A stretch of DNA of 64,000 nucleotides from positions 78,203-142,202 of the forward strand of contig NZ_JACIBY010000016.1 of the NCBI RefSeq assembly GCF_014195535.1, written 5' to 3'. This document shows, one piece after another, positions 8,550 through 18,532 of this stretch. The notes below the pieces were generated by a model. That model did no database searches, had not been told where the DNA came from, and saw only the letters and a list, made by a program, of their open reading frames with translations. The position numbers and the translations under genes are program-made. Source of the stretch: Runella defluvii (GTDB lineage Bacteria > Bacteroidota > Bacteroidia > Cytophagales > Spirosomataceae). Position 1 is the first letter of the stretch. Each line of letters opens with the position of its first letter.

Positions 8550-9134
8550 ATGGCTTCTTCAGTTCAAGACCATGTTCTATGGAAATCATATCGAGAAGGC
8601 GATAAGCAGGCGCTTGGCATGATTGTCGAGCGTTATTATCGTACGTTGCGGCGTTATGGTCTAAAGTTTATGATTGATGAAGCGGCGGTGGAGGATTGCA
8701 TTCAGGATTTGTTTTTGCAACTGTGGCAAAATCGGCTTCAAATCAATGACACTTGTTCGGTCAAACATTATCTACTGAAATCGTTGCGGAGCCATATCAT
8801 TCAGTTTTTACGGATTGAAAAACATTTTACCCACCAAGAACCCGATTGGGACACGGCTTTGCCGAAAGAAATAGATGTTGAAACGCTTCTCATTCAGGAA
8901 GAAGTGGCTTTGTTCCAAATCAATGAACTCAAACGACAACTAGATACGCTCCCTGCCCGCGAACGCGAAGCGCTCTATTTAAAGTACTACGAAAACTTAT
9001 CGGTGGCAGAAATTGCCGAAACGATGAATGTCAACCGTCAATCGGTTTCTAATTTTCTACAAAAAGCACTGACCAAATTGCGTAGCCGTTGGTTGGTTGC
9101 TCCCCTTTATTGGTTCATTTGTCTTTTCCTCTAA
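8550..9134 (+). CDS. ECF-type RNA polymerase sigma factor
   Basis: A 194-residue sigma-70 family protein with only regions 2 and 4. Region 2 (about residues 10-80) includes AVEDCIQDLFLQLWQNR; region 4 (about 125-178) contains LPAREREALYLKYYENLS and the helix-turn-helix VAEIAETMNVNRQSVSNFL. It belongs to the Bacteroidetes sigma group paired with FecR-like anti-sigma factors and STN-domain SusC receptors. The FecR gene follows 75 bp downstream on the same strand, and SusC after that, so it probably drives this locus when the receptor senses its glycan. The C-terminus ends in a hydrophobic WLVAPLYWFICLFL, a common feature of this group. Confidence 0.93.
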   Translation: MASSVQDHVLWKSYREGDKQALGMIVERYYRTLRRYGLKFMIDEAAVEDCIQDLFLQLWQNRLQINDTCSVKHYLLKSLRSHIIQFLRIEKHFTHQEPDWDTALPKEIDVETLLIQEEVALFQINELKRQLDTLPAREREALYLKYYENLSVAEIAETMNVNRQSVSNFLQKALTKLRSRWLVAPLYWFICLFL

Positions 9135-9209
9135 AAAAAATTAACCTTCGTTAGGGTATCTCGTTTGGGTATCTTCATACTATCATTAAAAATAGTAGAA
9201 AAGTACCAA

Positions 9210-10280
9210 ATGAAACCATTTTCCAATCCCCATTCTGTTACCGAACTGCTCGAAGATGAAGCTTTCCAGCGATGGATGAAGGAGCGACGTCGGGAAGACC
9301 GTTGGTTTTGGGAAGAATGGCTTCAAGTGTATCCCGAAAAAAGAGATTTGTACGAGCAGGCCGTTGCGGCTTTCTTATTGATTGAAGGTAAAGAGGATAA
9401 TCTCACGGACGATGAAGTAGCCCTAAAAACAGACCAAATTTTGGCCTCAATTCCCGATGATTCTGCCAATAATATCAAACCGCTCCTGGGTTGGACATGG
9501 GTGCGCTGGGTAGCGGCGGCGATTGTGATTGGTCTTGCCACGTGGTACCAATTTTTACCTAAGCCCCAAGATGCCACCTTAACGTCCAGAAATGAAGAAA
9601 AGGCATTGGAGGAAGGAAAATGGACACGGGTAAGTAATACGGGTCAGCAGCCAATGGTGGTGCTGTTGCCCGATAATTCGTCGGTCGTCTTGTCGCAGGG
9701 GAGCAGTGTGCGTTTTCGGAAAGAAATAAGTAAAATCAAACGAGAAGTGTTTTTGCAAGGCGAAGGCTTTTTTGAAGTAGCCAAAGATGCCCAAAAACCA
9801 TTTTTTGTTTATACCAATAGTCTCACTACCAAAGTGTTGGGGACAAGTTTTCAAGTGCGTTCTTTTGAAGGAGAAACCGTGGCGTTGGTAAAAGTAAAAT
9901 CGGGGAAAGTGGCGGTTACGTCGGTGGCAGCCCCCAACAAACCGACTTTTCTGACCGAACATCAGCAACTCAGTATTGTTACCAAAACAAACGAAGTAAT
10001 TCAAAAAACGAGCGACAATGTAGCCGAGAACCCCACTGCCATCGTCAATCAACAGTTTACGTATGAGTTTGCGCCCGTTTCGGAAATTTTTGGCCAATTG
10101 CAAGAAGCATATCACCTCCCGATTCAGTACGACCACGAAAAACTACAATCTTGCACGTTTACGGGCCAACTTAATGATGTACCATTTCTTGAAAAAATCC
10201 GATTGATCTGTCTTACCATTGAAGCAACCTATGAAGTCGTTGATGATAAAGTGATTATTCACAGCCAAGGCTGTAATTAG
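9210..10280 (+). CDS. FecR-family anti-sigma factor
   Basis: I use the ATG at 9210; an in-frame TTG at 9165 would add 15 unlikely residues. The 356-residue protein has an N-terminal cytoplasmic sigma-binding part (about 1-90, FQRWMKERRREDRWFWEEW), one membrane segment (about 95-114), a periplasmic FecR beta domain (about 125-240, with VVLLPDNSSVVLSQGSSVRF and VLGTSFQVRSF) and a C-terminal DUF4974/STN-like domain (about 275-350). It is expected to hold the upstream ECF sigma at the membrane until the STN domain of the downstream SusC signals ligand binding. Confidence 0.92.
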   Translation: MKPFSNPHSVTELLEDEAFQRWMKERRREDRWFWEEWLQVYPEKRDLYEQAVAAFLLIEGKEDNLTDDEVALKTDQILASIPDDSANNIKPLLGWTWVRWVAAAIVIGLATWYQFLPKPQDATLTSRNEEKALEEGKWTRVSNTGQQPMVVLLPDNSSVVLSQGSSVRFRKEISKIKREVFLQGEGFFEVAKDAQKPFFVYTNSLTTKVLGTSFQVRSFEGETVALVKVKSGKVAVTSVAAPNKPTFLTEHQQLSIVTKTNEVIQKTSDNVAENPTAIVNQQFTYEFAPVSEIFGQLQEAYHLPIQYDHEKLQSCTFTGQLNDVPFLEKIRLICLTIEATYEVVDDKVIIHSQGCN

Positions 10281-10359
10281 TTGTTGTTCATTCTTTCTTT
10301 AACCTATCTATTAAAAAGTATGAGTTAGATTCTATCACTTTCCTTTCCCCAAAAAGAAA

Positions 10360-10385
10360 AGCGATAGTGCTCCAACACTATCGCT
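10360..10385 (+). terminator. Perfect hairpin between fecR and susC; terminator or attenuator
   Basis: AGCGATAGTG-CTCCAA-CACTATCGCT is a perfect 10-bp stem with a 6-base loop, 80 bp after the FecR stop and 98 bp before the SusC start. There is no T-run after it, so it may be an mRNA-processing or attenuation hairpin separating regulator from transporter expression. Confidence 0.5.
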
Positions 10386-10483
10386 AGTACTACTCTGAAA
10401 TGTGTTTACCAGACACATTTAGCCGTTACGGCGAGCAATTGTTTTTGTCATTTCTACCAAAAAACAACAAAACGAACAAATGT

Positions 10484-13400
10484 ATGGATTCCCATTTATT
10501 TAAACACAACGTTTGGATTAGGATTATGAAAATTTCAGGTCTGCAGTTCTTGCTTGTGCTCTTATTTTTCAAAATAAGTTTTGCCCACGATAGCAAAGCG
10601 CAAGAGTTTTTGAACCGCCGCATTAGTTTTTCGGCCCAGAATCAAGATGCTGAAGTGATTATCAAACGCATTGAGAAACTAGCAAAAGTGCAATTTCTGT
10701 TTAGTCGAGAAGTTGTACAATCAAAGCGTAAAATCACGTATCAAGCCAACAATGAAGAACTTTTTGGCGTATTGGAGCACATTTTGACCCCGCTAAACCT
10801 TACTTACGAAGTAGTGGGGCAACAAATTTTAATCAAACGGCTGCCTGCACCGCCCACACCCGCCCAAGAAAAATCTGCGGAAGCAGCGAGTGTCTCCGAC
10901 ATCAAGCTCATTGACATCACAGGCCGTGTCACAGGAGACGACGGTCAAGGATTACCAGGCGTAAGTATTCAGGTCAAAGGGACGGTGAAAGGAACCAGCA
11001 CCGATGCCAACGGCGACTACAAACTGTCACTTACTGATGCCAACGGCGTTGTGTTGGTTTTTTCGTACGTCGGCTATGTTAGCAAAGAGGTAGCAGTAGG
11101 TGCGCAAAAAATCATTAATATTCGTTTAGAGGCAGACAACAAGACCCTCAACGAAGTGGTGGTAGTAGGCTACGGTACGCAGCGCAAAAGAGACATTACG
11201 GGTTCGGTGGTGTCAGTGAACGAGGCAACCTTGAAAGAAGTACCTGCCCCCAACCTTTTGAACCAACTTAAAGGCCGTGCCGCAGGGGTTTCTATTGTGA
11301 GCAACGGTTCTACACCTGGTAGTCAAGCAACCATCCGTATTCGCGGAAACCGCTCCCTTACAACAGGTAACGGTGACGGGCTTGATGGCCCGCTGGTAGT
11401 AGTAGATGGAATTCCGTTTGGGGGATTGAATGACATTAACCCTGATGATATTGCTAATCTTGAAATCTTGAAAGACGCATCGGCAACGGCCATTTATGGT
11501 TCAAGAGGAGCTGGTGGTGTTATCTTGATTACGACAAAAAGAGGAAAAACGGGCAAGCCAGTGTTGACGTATGATGGTTACCACGGGGTGACAAACATCA
11601 TGGGCAAATACAACGTCATGAACGGCGAGCAGTACGCCAAATTCAAAGAGCAATCGGCGGCACTGAACACCCAAGGCGCAGGTACAACGGCCTATCCACT
11701 CACGGAAGAAGAAAAAGCAAACCTTGCCGCAGGCGTTTCTACCAATTGGCAAGATTTATTGTACAAACAGGGCTTTAACACAAGTCACCAGCTTGGCTTG
11801 CAGGGTGGTGTAGAAAATACCCAATACGGTTTGGGGCTTGGTTATTTCAATGAAACGGGTATTATGCCGAATCAAAATTTTCAGCGTATGAATATCCGTG
11901 CTACCATAGATCAAAAAATTGGCAAGCGAGTAAAAATAGGTTTAAATACCCTCAATACCCTTACTTACCGAAATGATCCTGCAGGGGGAGGCGTTCCGAC
12001 GGAGTTGGTGCGTCTATCGCCACTGATCAAACCCTACAATGAGGATGGAACCGTACTTTTGAACCCTAAACGCGGAACCATTGAGGCGCAGGCAGTAAGC
12101 CCGCTTACCCTCATTTCTCGCGGCAACGATATTCTTTCGAGAGAGCGTGCTATCAGAACATTCAATAGTTTGTACGCCGAAGTCAACATTTTGGATGGCC
12201 TCAAGTATCGGTTCAACGTTGGATTGAACTATAGCCAGACTGGTTTTAATGGCTACGGTCCGCCAAATACATTTGTCAATACAGGAGTGGATCAAAGTGT
12301 ATCAAGCGCCGAAATTAGAAATACGGAGTATTGGGACGTCAATATGCAGCACTTGCTGTATTATGATAAAACCATTGGAAAACATCGAATAGGCTTTACG
12401 GGGCTCTATGAATATACAAAAAATCACTCGCTTGGTAGCCGATTTACGGTAAGGGGAGTTCCCGCTGATTACATTAAAACAGCCAATTTTGCGCTGGCTT
12501 CTGGAACGCCCGTTGCACCTACCGACTTCGGCAATTCCTTTTCAGAAACGGGGCTGCTTTCCTACATGGCCCGCTTGAACTATACGTTCAATGATAAATA
12601 CACCTTGACGGCAACGTTCCGTAGAGATGGTTCATCTACCTTGTCTCCCGCTAATCAATACTTCAATTATCCCGCCATTGGTTTGAGTTGGAATGTCATC
12701 GATGAGCCATTTATGAAGGATTTAGCCGTTTTCTCTAACCTAAAATTGAGAGGTGGTTGGGGGATTTCGGGTAACCGTAACGTAGGTGCTTATGCGACGT
12801 TAGGGGCACTTTCGACGGGTTATTACAACTTTGGAACAACGACTGGGGGGCAGGTACTTGCCTACACTGTTACGAGCCTTCCAGCGGCTAATTTGGGTTG
12901 GCAATCGACGGCTCAGACAGATGTTGGTTTAGAAATTGGTTTGTTTAACAACCGTATTACGGGAACATTTGATGTGTATTTCCAGAAAACGAAAGACATT
13001 TTGCTTTCGGTCAACCTTCCAGAAAGTAATGGGGCCAATTCTACCCTGAAAAACTTAGGAAGAACCGAAGGAAAAGGGTTTGAGTCTTCGTTAACGTTTG
13101 ATATTTTCAGAAATAAGGATGGTTTTAATTGGAGTACCGATGTGACCTATTTCTTTAACCGTGAAAAAATCACGCAGCTTACCACCCCGACCGAGTTGGA
13201 TAACAAAGGAAACTTCTGGTTTGTTGGACAACCGTTGACCGTTATTTATGACTACAATAAGATTGGTATCTGGCAACAAGCGGATTTGGATAATGGCACG
13301 TTGAAAAAACAAACGTCGCCAGTGCAGATTCCTGGTGAAATCAGAGTGGAAGATGTTGATAACAATGGGGTGATTGATGCCAATGACCGCAAGATTATCG

Positions 13401-13957
13401 GTAATTTTCAACCAAAATGGGAAGGTGGTCTAACCAACAGATTCAACTACAAAGGCTTTGACTTATCTATCGTTACTTTCGCCCGCATGGGAATGAAAGT
13501 AGTAGTGCCTTATTTGTCGGGTACGTCGGGTGGTGGTTCTGGTTTTGGCTTCTTAAATCAAGGACGTTCCAACCAATTGGTGATGGATTACTGGACCCCA
13601 GAAAACCCAACCAATGCGTTCCCTCGACCAGATGCAGGTGGTGGTGTGCGTAACTTTACTTCTACTACTTCGTATCAAGACGGTTCTTTCATCAAAATGA
13701 GAAGTATCAACTTAGGTTATACTGTCAGTGGAAAAACCCTAACCAAATTGGGGATTTCTTCTGCCCGCATTTACCTAAACGCTACGAACCCTTTCATCAT
13801 TTACTCGCCACTGGTGAAAGCCAAATTGGCGGTTGATCCTGAAGGAAACGGTTATGGTAATACCATTCAAGGAGGCAATTTCAACCGTTTCGTAACGGTC
13901 AACCTAAACAATCCTCCAGTGCGTCAATATACGATGGGTGTAAATCTTAAATTTTAA
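10484..13957 (+). CDS. SusC-family TonB-dependent receptor with STN domain
   Basis: The ATG at 10484 gives a 1157-residue protein; upstream codons to 10400 are open but lack sense, and a later ATG at 10526 is possible. A signal peptide (about 1-36, ending AHDSKAQ) is followed by an STN domain (about 42-112), a carboxypeptidase-regulatory-like domain (about 141-220), the TonB box/plug with NEVVVVGYGTQRKRDITGS and GSRGAGGVILITTKRG, then the 22-strand outer-membrane barrel. It imports oligosaccharides with the SusD lipoprotein encoded 6 bp downstream. The STN domain marks it as a signal transducer to the FecR/ECF pair just upstream. Confidence 0.95.
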   Translation: MDSHLFKHNVWIRIMKISGLQFLLVLLFFKISFAHDSKAQEFLNRRISFSAQNQDAEVIIKRIEKLAKVQFLFSREVVQSKRKITYQANNEELFGVLEHILTPLNLTYEVVGQQILIKRLPAPPTPAQEKSAEAASVSDIKLIDITGRVTGDDGQGLPGVSIQVKGTVKGTSTDANGDYKLSLTDANGVVLVFSYVGYVSKEVAVGAQKIINIRLEADNKTLNEVVVVGYGTQRKRDITGSVVSVNEATLKEVPAPNLLNQLKGRAAGVSIVSNGSTPGSQATIRIRGNRSLTTGNGDGLDGPLVVVDGIPFGGLNDINPDDIANLEILKDASATAIYGSRGAGGVILITTKRGKTGKPVLTYDGYHGVTNIMGKYNVMNGEQYAKFKEQSAALNTQGAGTTAYPLTEEEKANLAAGVSTNWQDLLYKQGFNTSHQLGLQGGVENTQYGLGLGYFNETGIMPNQNFQRMNIRATIDQKIGKRVKIGLNTLNTLTYRNDPAGGGVPTELVRLSPLIKPYNEDGTVLLNPKRGTIEAQAVSPLTLISRGNDILSRERAIRTFNSLYAEVNILDGLKYRFNVGLNYSQTGFNGYGPPNTFVNTGVDQSVSSAEIRNTEYWDVNMQHLLYYDKTIGKHRIGFTGLYEYTKNHSLGSRFTVRGVPADYIKTANFALASGTPVAPTDFGNSFSETGLLSYMARLNYTFNDKYTLTATFRRDGSSTLSPANQYFNYPAIGLSWNVIDEPFMKDLAVFSNLKLRGGWGISGNRNVGAYATLGALSTGYYNFGTTTGGQVLAYTVTSLPAANLGWQSTAQTDVGLEIGLFNNRITGTFDVYFQKTKDILLSVNLPESNGANSTLKNLGRTEGKGFESSLTFDIFRNKDGFNWSTDVTYFFNREKITQLTTPTELDNKGNFWFVGQPLTVIYDYNKIGIWQQADLDNGTLKKQTSPVQIPGEIRVEDVDNNGVIDANDRKIIGNFQPKWEGGLTNRFNYKGFDLSIVTFARMGMKVVVPYLSGTSGGGSGFGFLNQGRSNQLVMDYWTPENPTNAFPRPDAGGGVRNFTSTTSYQDGSFIKMRSINLGYTVSGKTLTKLGISSARIYLNATNPFIIYSPLVKAKLAVDPEGNGYGNTIQGGNFNRFVTVNLNNPPVRQYTMGVNLKF

Positions 13958-13963
13958 TTCAAG

Positions 13964-15775
13964 ATGAAAAAAATACATAGTTTAATCCTTGCTTTTACTT
14001 TGCTATTCTGCTTGAGTTGCGGGAAAATATTGGAAGAGCATCCGCAATCACAAATTGTCCCCGCTTACTTTAATAGTTCTGCTGGGGTATTGGGCGGGAT
14101 TGCTGGCGTATATAATTTGATCCGAAACCAATGGGGAACCGAAGGGTTTTCTTCCGAAATGCAAGCTGGTACCGACGAATTTATTCAGGGAGCCAGCAGC
14201 GGCGGAGGCCCGATACATACCTACAATGGTCTCAATAGTTCCAATTTCGGCTCGGCTTGGGGGACGTCTTTTGTGGCAATCAATACCATCAACGGTGTAT
14301 TGAAATATGGACAGAGTATTGACCTGCCAGAAGCAACAAAAAAACAATATTTAGCCCAGGCCAAGTTTTTGAGAGCTTTCTGGTATTTTTATTTGGTGCA
14401 AACATGGGGAGATGTTCCATTGAGTACGGAGTTTATTACGGTTCCCTCACAAAGTGCCAAAAGAGACCCCGCAGCCGAGGTATATAAGTTGATTATTCAA
14501 GACTTAACGGAGGCCGCTGCTGCTTTGCCCGATAAACCAACTGCTCCATTCTTAGGAAAGGCAGCGACCAAGCCTGTGGCTTTATTTTTCTTGGCAAAAG
14601 CTTATCTGACCCGTGGTTGGCTGACAAATTCGCAGGCAGATTTTGCGGAGGCAGCTAAAATTTCAAACGATCTTATTGCGGCGAAAGGAACCTATGGTTT
14701 AGACCTTTGGCAGGATTTTGGCGATGCTTTTGTTCCTGCCAACGACTATGGGAAAGAAACCATGTTTGTTAGCGATCACTCAAATGATGCTAAGTTTGGT
14801 TATTATACCGTAGGAGGTGGAGCCAGTGGTGGTGATGCGCAAAACCTTACGCCTTGGTTTACCAACTGGAACTATCCGAACAACAGCGGACTCAATTCTT
14901 TTATAAATGCGTCGGGGGTATTGGTGAACTCAGGCACTTCAGGGATGATTCGTGATTCGTACTATGGTCGCCCATACGCCCGTATTCGCCCGAACAGTGT
15001 GAAGCAAACCTCAGGCGAAAGCACAGGTAAAAATTATTTTCTTGATCAGGCGTTTGTAAAAAGAGATGTTGACTCAAGATTTGCCAATACATTCTACACG
15101 ACGTATATTTCTAATACTGCGGTAACAAATACAGCGACAGCCGCCAATAACAAACGCGGTATTGGCTATACCATGCAAGTTGGCATTGATACCGCCGTGT
15201 GGATTACAGATTATGAAGTGGTAGGTGCTCCGCAATTTAACGGAACAAGACCCTTTAAGGGAATCATCGCGCCGCCAAGCACGTGGAATGCCAATTTATA
15301 TCCTGCTATTAAGAAACACATGGATCCGAGCCGTGGCACTAATTTCAATGACCCTTCTACTCGTCCAGTTGTTATTACTCGATTTTCTGAAGTATATCTG
15401 ATTGGTGCTGAAGCGTATTTGATGTCGGGTAACAAAGCCAAAGCGGCTGAACTTCTCAACGTCATTCGCCAACGAGCGGCTTATCGAAAAACCAATACTG
15501 CGGCGCAAAATGCTGCGGCAGCAACTGCCATGACGATTACGGCCGATGATGTCACAATTGACTTTATCTTGGATGAAAGAAGCAGAGAGTTTTTTGGTGA
15601 ATGGATGAGATACCACGATTTGGTTCGGACCAAAACCTTGGTAAGACGTATAAAAGCTTGGAATAGTGAGGCGGGGCCGTATATAAAAGATTTTCATGTT
15701 TTACGGCCAATCCCTCAGTCGCAAATAGACCGCACGGTGGAAGGTCCTAAATTTCCGCAAAATCCTGGCTATTAG
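13964..15775 (+). CDS. SusD/RagB-family glycan-binding lipoprotein
   Basis: A 603-residue surface lipoprotein with lipobox FCLSC (Cys19 likely lipidated) and the SusD architecture: an N-terminal region starting GKILEEHPQSQIVPAYF, TPR-like helices including AQAKFLRAFWYFYLVQTWGDVP (seen as LRAFWYFYLVQTWGDVPL), and a C-terminal domain with RFSEVYLIGAEAYL and LDERSREFFGEWMRYHDLVRT. It caps the SusC barrel and captures oligosaccharides at the cell surface. Only 6 bp separate it from susC. A strong terminator follows, so the enzyme genes downstream need their own promoter or read-through. Confidence 0.95.
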   Translation: MKKIHSLILAFTLLFCLSCGKILEEHPQSQIVPAYFNSSAGVLGGIAGVYNLIRNQWGTEGFSSEMQAGTDEFIQGASSGGGPIHTYNGLNSSNFGSAWGTSFVAINTINGVLKYGQSIDLPEATKKQYLAQAKFLRAFWYFYLVQTWGDVPLSTEFITVPSQSAKRDPAAEVYKLIIQDLTEAAAALPDKPTAPFLGKAATKPVALFFLAKAYLTRGWLTNSQADFAEAAKISNDLIAAKGTYGLDLWQDFGDAFVPANDYGKETMFVSDHSNDAKFGYYTVGGGASGGDAQNLTPWFTNWNYPNNSGLNSFINASGVLVNSGTSGMIRDSYYGRPYARIRPNSVKQTSGESTGKNYFLDQAFVKRDVDSRFANTFYTTYISNTAVTNTATAANNKRGIGYTMQVGIDTAVWITDYEVVGAPQFNGTRPFKGIIAPPSTWNANLYPAIKKHMDPSRGTNFNDPSTRPVVITRFSEVYLIGAEAYLMSGNKAKAAELLNVIRQRAAYRKTNTAAQNAAAATAMTITADDVTIDFILDERSREFFGEWMRYHDLVRTKTLVRRIKAWNSEAGPYIKDFHVLRPIPQSQIDRTVEGPKFPQNPGY

Positions 15776-15819
15776 AGCAATAGCCGTTGTGTTTATAGAT
15801 AGATAAAGAGAGCGTTAGA

Positions 15820-15854
15820 GATGTAAGTGGCATTTGTCACTTACATCTTTTTTT
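15820..15854 (+). terminator. Rho-independent terminator after susD
   Basis: A perfect 10-bp stem GATGTAAGTG/CACTTACATC with an 8-base loop is followed directly by seven Ts. It should end most susCD transcripts before the GH95 gene. Confidence 0.85.
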
Positions 15855-15883
15855 AATCTTTCAATTATTGTATTTGTATATTT

Positions 15884-15912
15884 TATGAAATAAATATAAC
15901 TTTTTATCTTTG
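15884..15912 (+). promoter_or_regulatory. Candidate promoter for the GH95-led enzyme operon
   Basis: TATCTTTG (15905-15912) matches the TAnnTTTG -7 consensus; a weak TATG lies 17 bp upstream. It sits just after the susD terminator and about 119 bp before the GH95 start, leaving a long 5' leader that contains a terminator-like hairpin. Confidence 0.45.
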
Positions 15913-15947
15913 CTAAATCAGTTATCTCTTTCTGAATAAATAAAATC

Positions 15948-15974
15948 GGTAGTGGGAACAGCACTATCTTTTTT
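15948..15974 (+). promoter_or_regulatory. Terminator-like hairpin in the GH95 leader (possible attenuator)
   Basis: GGTAGTG and CACTATC form a 7-bp stem around GGAACAG, followed by six Ts. It lies between the candidate promoter and the GH95 start codon, a position where conditional termination could control the long enzyme operon. It shares the CACTATC core with the fecR-susC hairpin at 10360-10385. Confidence 0.4.
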
Positions 15975-16030
15975 GTAACTATAAATGTGTCATATTTACA
16001 CATTCCTTTTGTGTTGTAAACGTATTATCA

Positions 16031-18502
16031 ATGAAACAGTTACTGTTATTTTTCTTATTGGTTTTATCATCATTGGGTTTTGCCCAACCATCCAAAAACC
16101 TCAGACTCTGGTACAACAAACCTGCGGGAACCGTCTGGGAAAATGCCCTGCCGATTGGGAACGGGCGGTTGGGTGGAATGGTCTATGGCAATGTTGGCAA
16201 AGAAACGATTCAGCTGAATGAACACACCGTTTGGTCGGGTAGCCCCAACCGCAACGATAACCTCGACGCGTGGGCGTCGTTGCCCCAAATCCGCCAGCTG
16301 ATTTTTGACGGGAAACAAAAAGACGCCGAGAAACTGGCTAATAAAACCATTATCACCAAAAAATCGCACGGGCAGATGTTCCAGCCCGTCGGTAGTTTGC
16401 AACTGACCTTTGACGGCCACGATAACTACACCGATTACTACCGTGACCTCGACATTGAGCGGGCAGTTGCCAAAACGAGCTATACCGCCAACGGCGTAAC
16501 CTATACCCGCGAAATCTTTGCGTCGTTGCCTGAGCGCGTGTTGGTCGTGCAGCTTACGGCGAGCAAACCGAGTGCGCTGTCGTTCCGCGCTTCCTATACT
16601 ACCCCTCAGTTAAAACCAGTCATCAGCGCCAATGCCAACGAACTTACCATTGCGGGCACTACCTCCGACCACGAAGGAGTGAAAGGCATGGTGAAATACA
16701 TGGGTATTGCGAAAATAAAAACCAACGGTGGTACGGTCGCCGCCAACGATACCAGCCTGACCGTAAAAGAAGCAACGTCGGCTACGATTTATATTTCGAT
16801 TGCGACCAATTTCGTCAATTATAAAGACGTTTCGGGGGATGAAAAAGCCCGCGTTTACGACTACCTGAACAAGGCATTTCCTAAGCCGTATGCGGCTTTA
16901 CTGACTCAACACATTGCCGCTTACCAACGCTATTTTAATCGGGTGAAACTGGACCTTGGCATTACCGACGCTGCCAGACTCCCAACCGATGAACGGCTTA
17001 AAAACTTCCGCTCGGTCAATGACCCTCAGTTGGTTACGCTCTATTACCAATACGGTCGTTATCTGTTGATTTCGTCTTCGCAGCCGAGCAATAAAGGGGA
17101 GTCGGGGCAACCTGCCAACTTACAGGGCATCTGGAACCACCGTATGCGTCCGCCGTGGGACAGCAAATACACCATCAACATCAATGCCCAGATGAACTAT
17201 TGGCCTGCCGAAAAAACCAACCTGTCGGAGCTGCACGAACCGTTCTTGAAAATGGTAACGGAGCTGTCGGAAACAGGTCAGGAAACGGCGCGGGAGATGT
17301 ACCACACCCGTGGCTGGATGGCGCACCACAATACCGACATCTGGCGGGCAACGGGGGCCATCGACGGGGCTTTCTGGGGTATGTGGCTCGGCGGCGGTGG
17401 CTGGACAGCCCAACACTTGTGGGAGCATTATCTGTACAGCGGCGACAAAGCGTATCTGACAAAAATTTACCCCATTCTGAAAGGAGCGGCTCTTTTCTAC
17501 GCCGATTTTCTGATTGAACACCCTAAATACAAATGGCTGGTGATCAACCCTGGGAGCTCCCCCGAAAACGCCCCGCAAGCCCACGACGGTTCGTCGCTGG
17601 ACGCGGGCACGACGATGGACAACCAGATTGTGTTCGATGCCTTCAGTACGGTGATTCGGGCAACGGAAATTCTGAAAAAAGACGTTGCATTTGCTGATAC
17701 ACTCAAACAATTACGGAATAAACTGGCTCCCATGCACGTGGGGCAATACGGTCAATTGCAGGAATGGCTCGATGACGTGGACGACCCCAACGACCACCAC
17801 CGCCACGTGTCGCACCTATACGGCCTGTTCCCTTCTAACCAGATTTCCCCGTACCGCACGCCCGAATTATTCAATGCGTCGCGGACTACCCTCATCCACC
17901 GTGGCGACGTTTCGACGGGCTGGAGCATGGGCTGGAAAGTAAACTGGTGGGCCAAGTTGCAGGACGGCAATCACGCCTATGCGTTGATTCAGAATCAGTT
18001 AACGCCCCTTGGTGTCATTAAGGAAGGCGGTGGAACATACAACAACCTGTTTGACGCACACCCACCGTTCCAGATTGACGGCAATTTTGGCTGTACGTCG
18101 GGCATTACCGAAATGCTGATGCAAAGTGCTGACGGAGCCGTACACCTGCTGCCTGCGCTGCCCGATGTGTGGCCTGCTGGCAACGTGGGCGGCTTGCGCG
18201 CCATCGGCGGTTTTGAGGTGACAGACATGCAGTGGAAAGACGGCAAACTAACCAAACTGACCGTAAAGTCCACTTTGGGAGGCAACCTGCGGGTGCGCAC
18301 GCCCAATGCCCTCAAACTTACTAGTGGCGGCGGCTTAAAACCAGCGACAGGCGAGAACCCAAATGCGTTTTATGTGACCCAAAAAACGGCCCCTGCGGTC
18401 ATTTCTGCCAAAGCCAGCGTGGCACCTCTTTCGTTGAAAGAAACGGTGCTATACGATGTGCCAACGCAGGCTGGGAAGTCGTATGTCTTTGTTGCCCAAT
18501 AA
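16031..18502 (+). CDS. GH95 alpha-L-fucosidase / alpha-L-galactosidase, secreted
   Basis: An 823-residue protein with a signal peptide (about 1-19, ending LGFAQ) and the full GH95 fold: N-terminal beta-sandwich ([20 protein letters not shown]), (alpha/alpha)6 catalytic barrel and C-terminal beta domain. Family active-site motifs are all present: the base asparagine in HHNTDIWR, the acid glutamate in [11 protein letters not shown], and the aspartate in [14 protein letters not shown]95 enzymes invert the linkage and release L-fucose or, in some xylan loci, L-galactose from decorated xylan side chains. It leads a long run of closely spaced enzyme genes, so an L-galactosidase role on glucuronoarabinoxylan is the best guess. 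Confidence 0.92.
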   Translation: MKQLLLFFLLVLSSLGFAQPSKNLRLWYNKPAGTVWENALPIGNGRLGGMVYGNVGKETIQLNEHTVWSGSPNRNDNLDAWASLPQIRQLIFDGKQKDAEKLANKTIITKKSHGQMFQPVGSLQLTFDGHDNYTDYYRDLDIERAVAKTSYTANGVTYTREIFASLPERVLVVQLTASKPSALSFRASYTTPQLKPVISANANELTIAGTTSDHEGVKGMVKYMGIAKIKTNGGTVAANDTSLTVKEATSATIYISIATNFVNYKDVSGDEKARVYDYLNKAFPKPYAALLTQHIAAYQRYFNRVKLDLGITDAARLPTDERLKNFRSVNDPQLVTLYYQYGRYLLISSSQPSNKGESGQPANLQGIWNHRMRPPWDSKYTININAQMNYWPAEKTNLSELHEPFLKMVTELSETGQETAREMYHTRGWMAHHNTDIWRATGAIDGAFWGMWLGGGGWTAQHLWEHYLYSGDKAYLTKIYPILKGAALFYADFLIEHPKYKWLVINPGSSPENAPQAHDGSSLDAGTTMDNQIVFDAFSTVIRATEILKKDVAFADTLKQLRNKLAPMHVGQYGQLQEWLDDVDDPNDHHRHVSHLYGLFPSNQISPYRTPELFNASRTTLIHRGDVSTGWSMGWKVNWWAKLQDGNHAYALIQNQLTPLGVIKEGGGTYNNLFDAHPPFQIDGNFGCTSGITEMLMQSADGAVHLLPALPDVWPAGNVGGLRAIGGFEVTDMQWKDGKLTKLTVKSTLGGNLRVRTPNALKLTSGGGLKPATGENPNAFYVTQKTAPAVISAKASVAPLSLKETVLYDVPTQAGKSYVFVAQ

Positions 18503-18532
18503 ACTAACGAACAGAATACTTAAATCATAACC

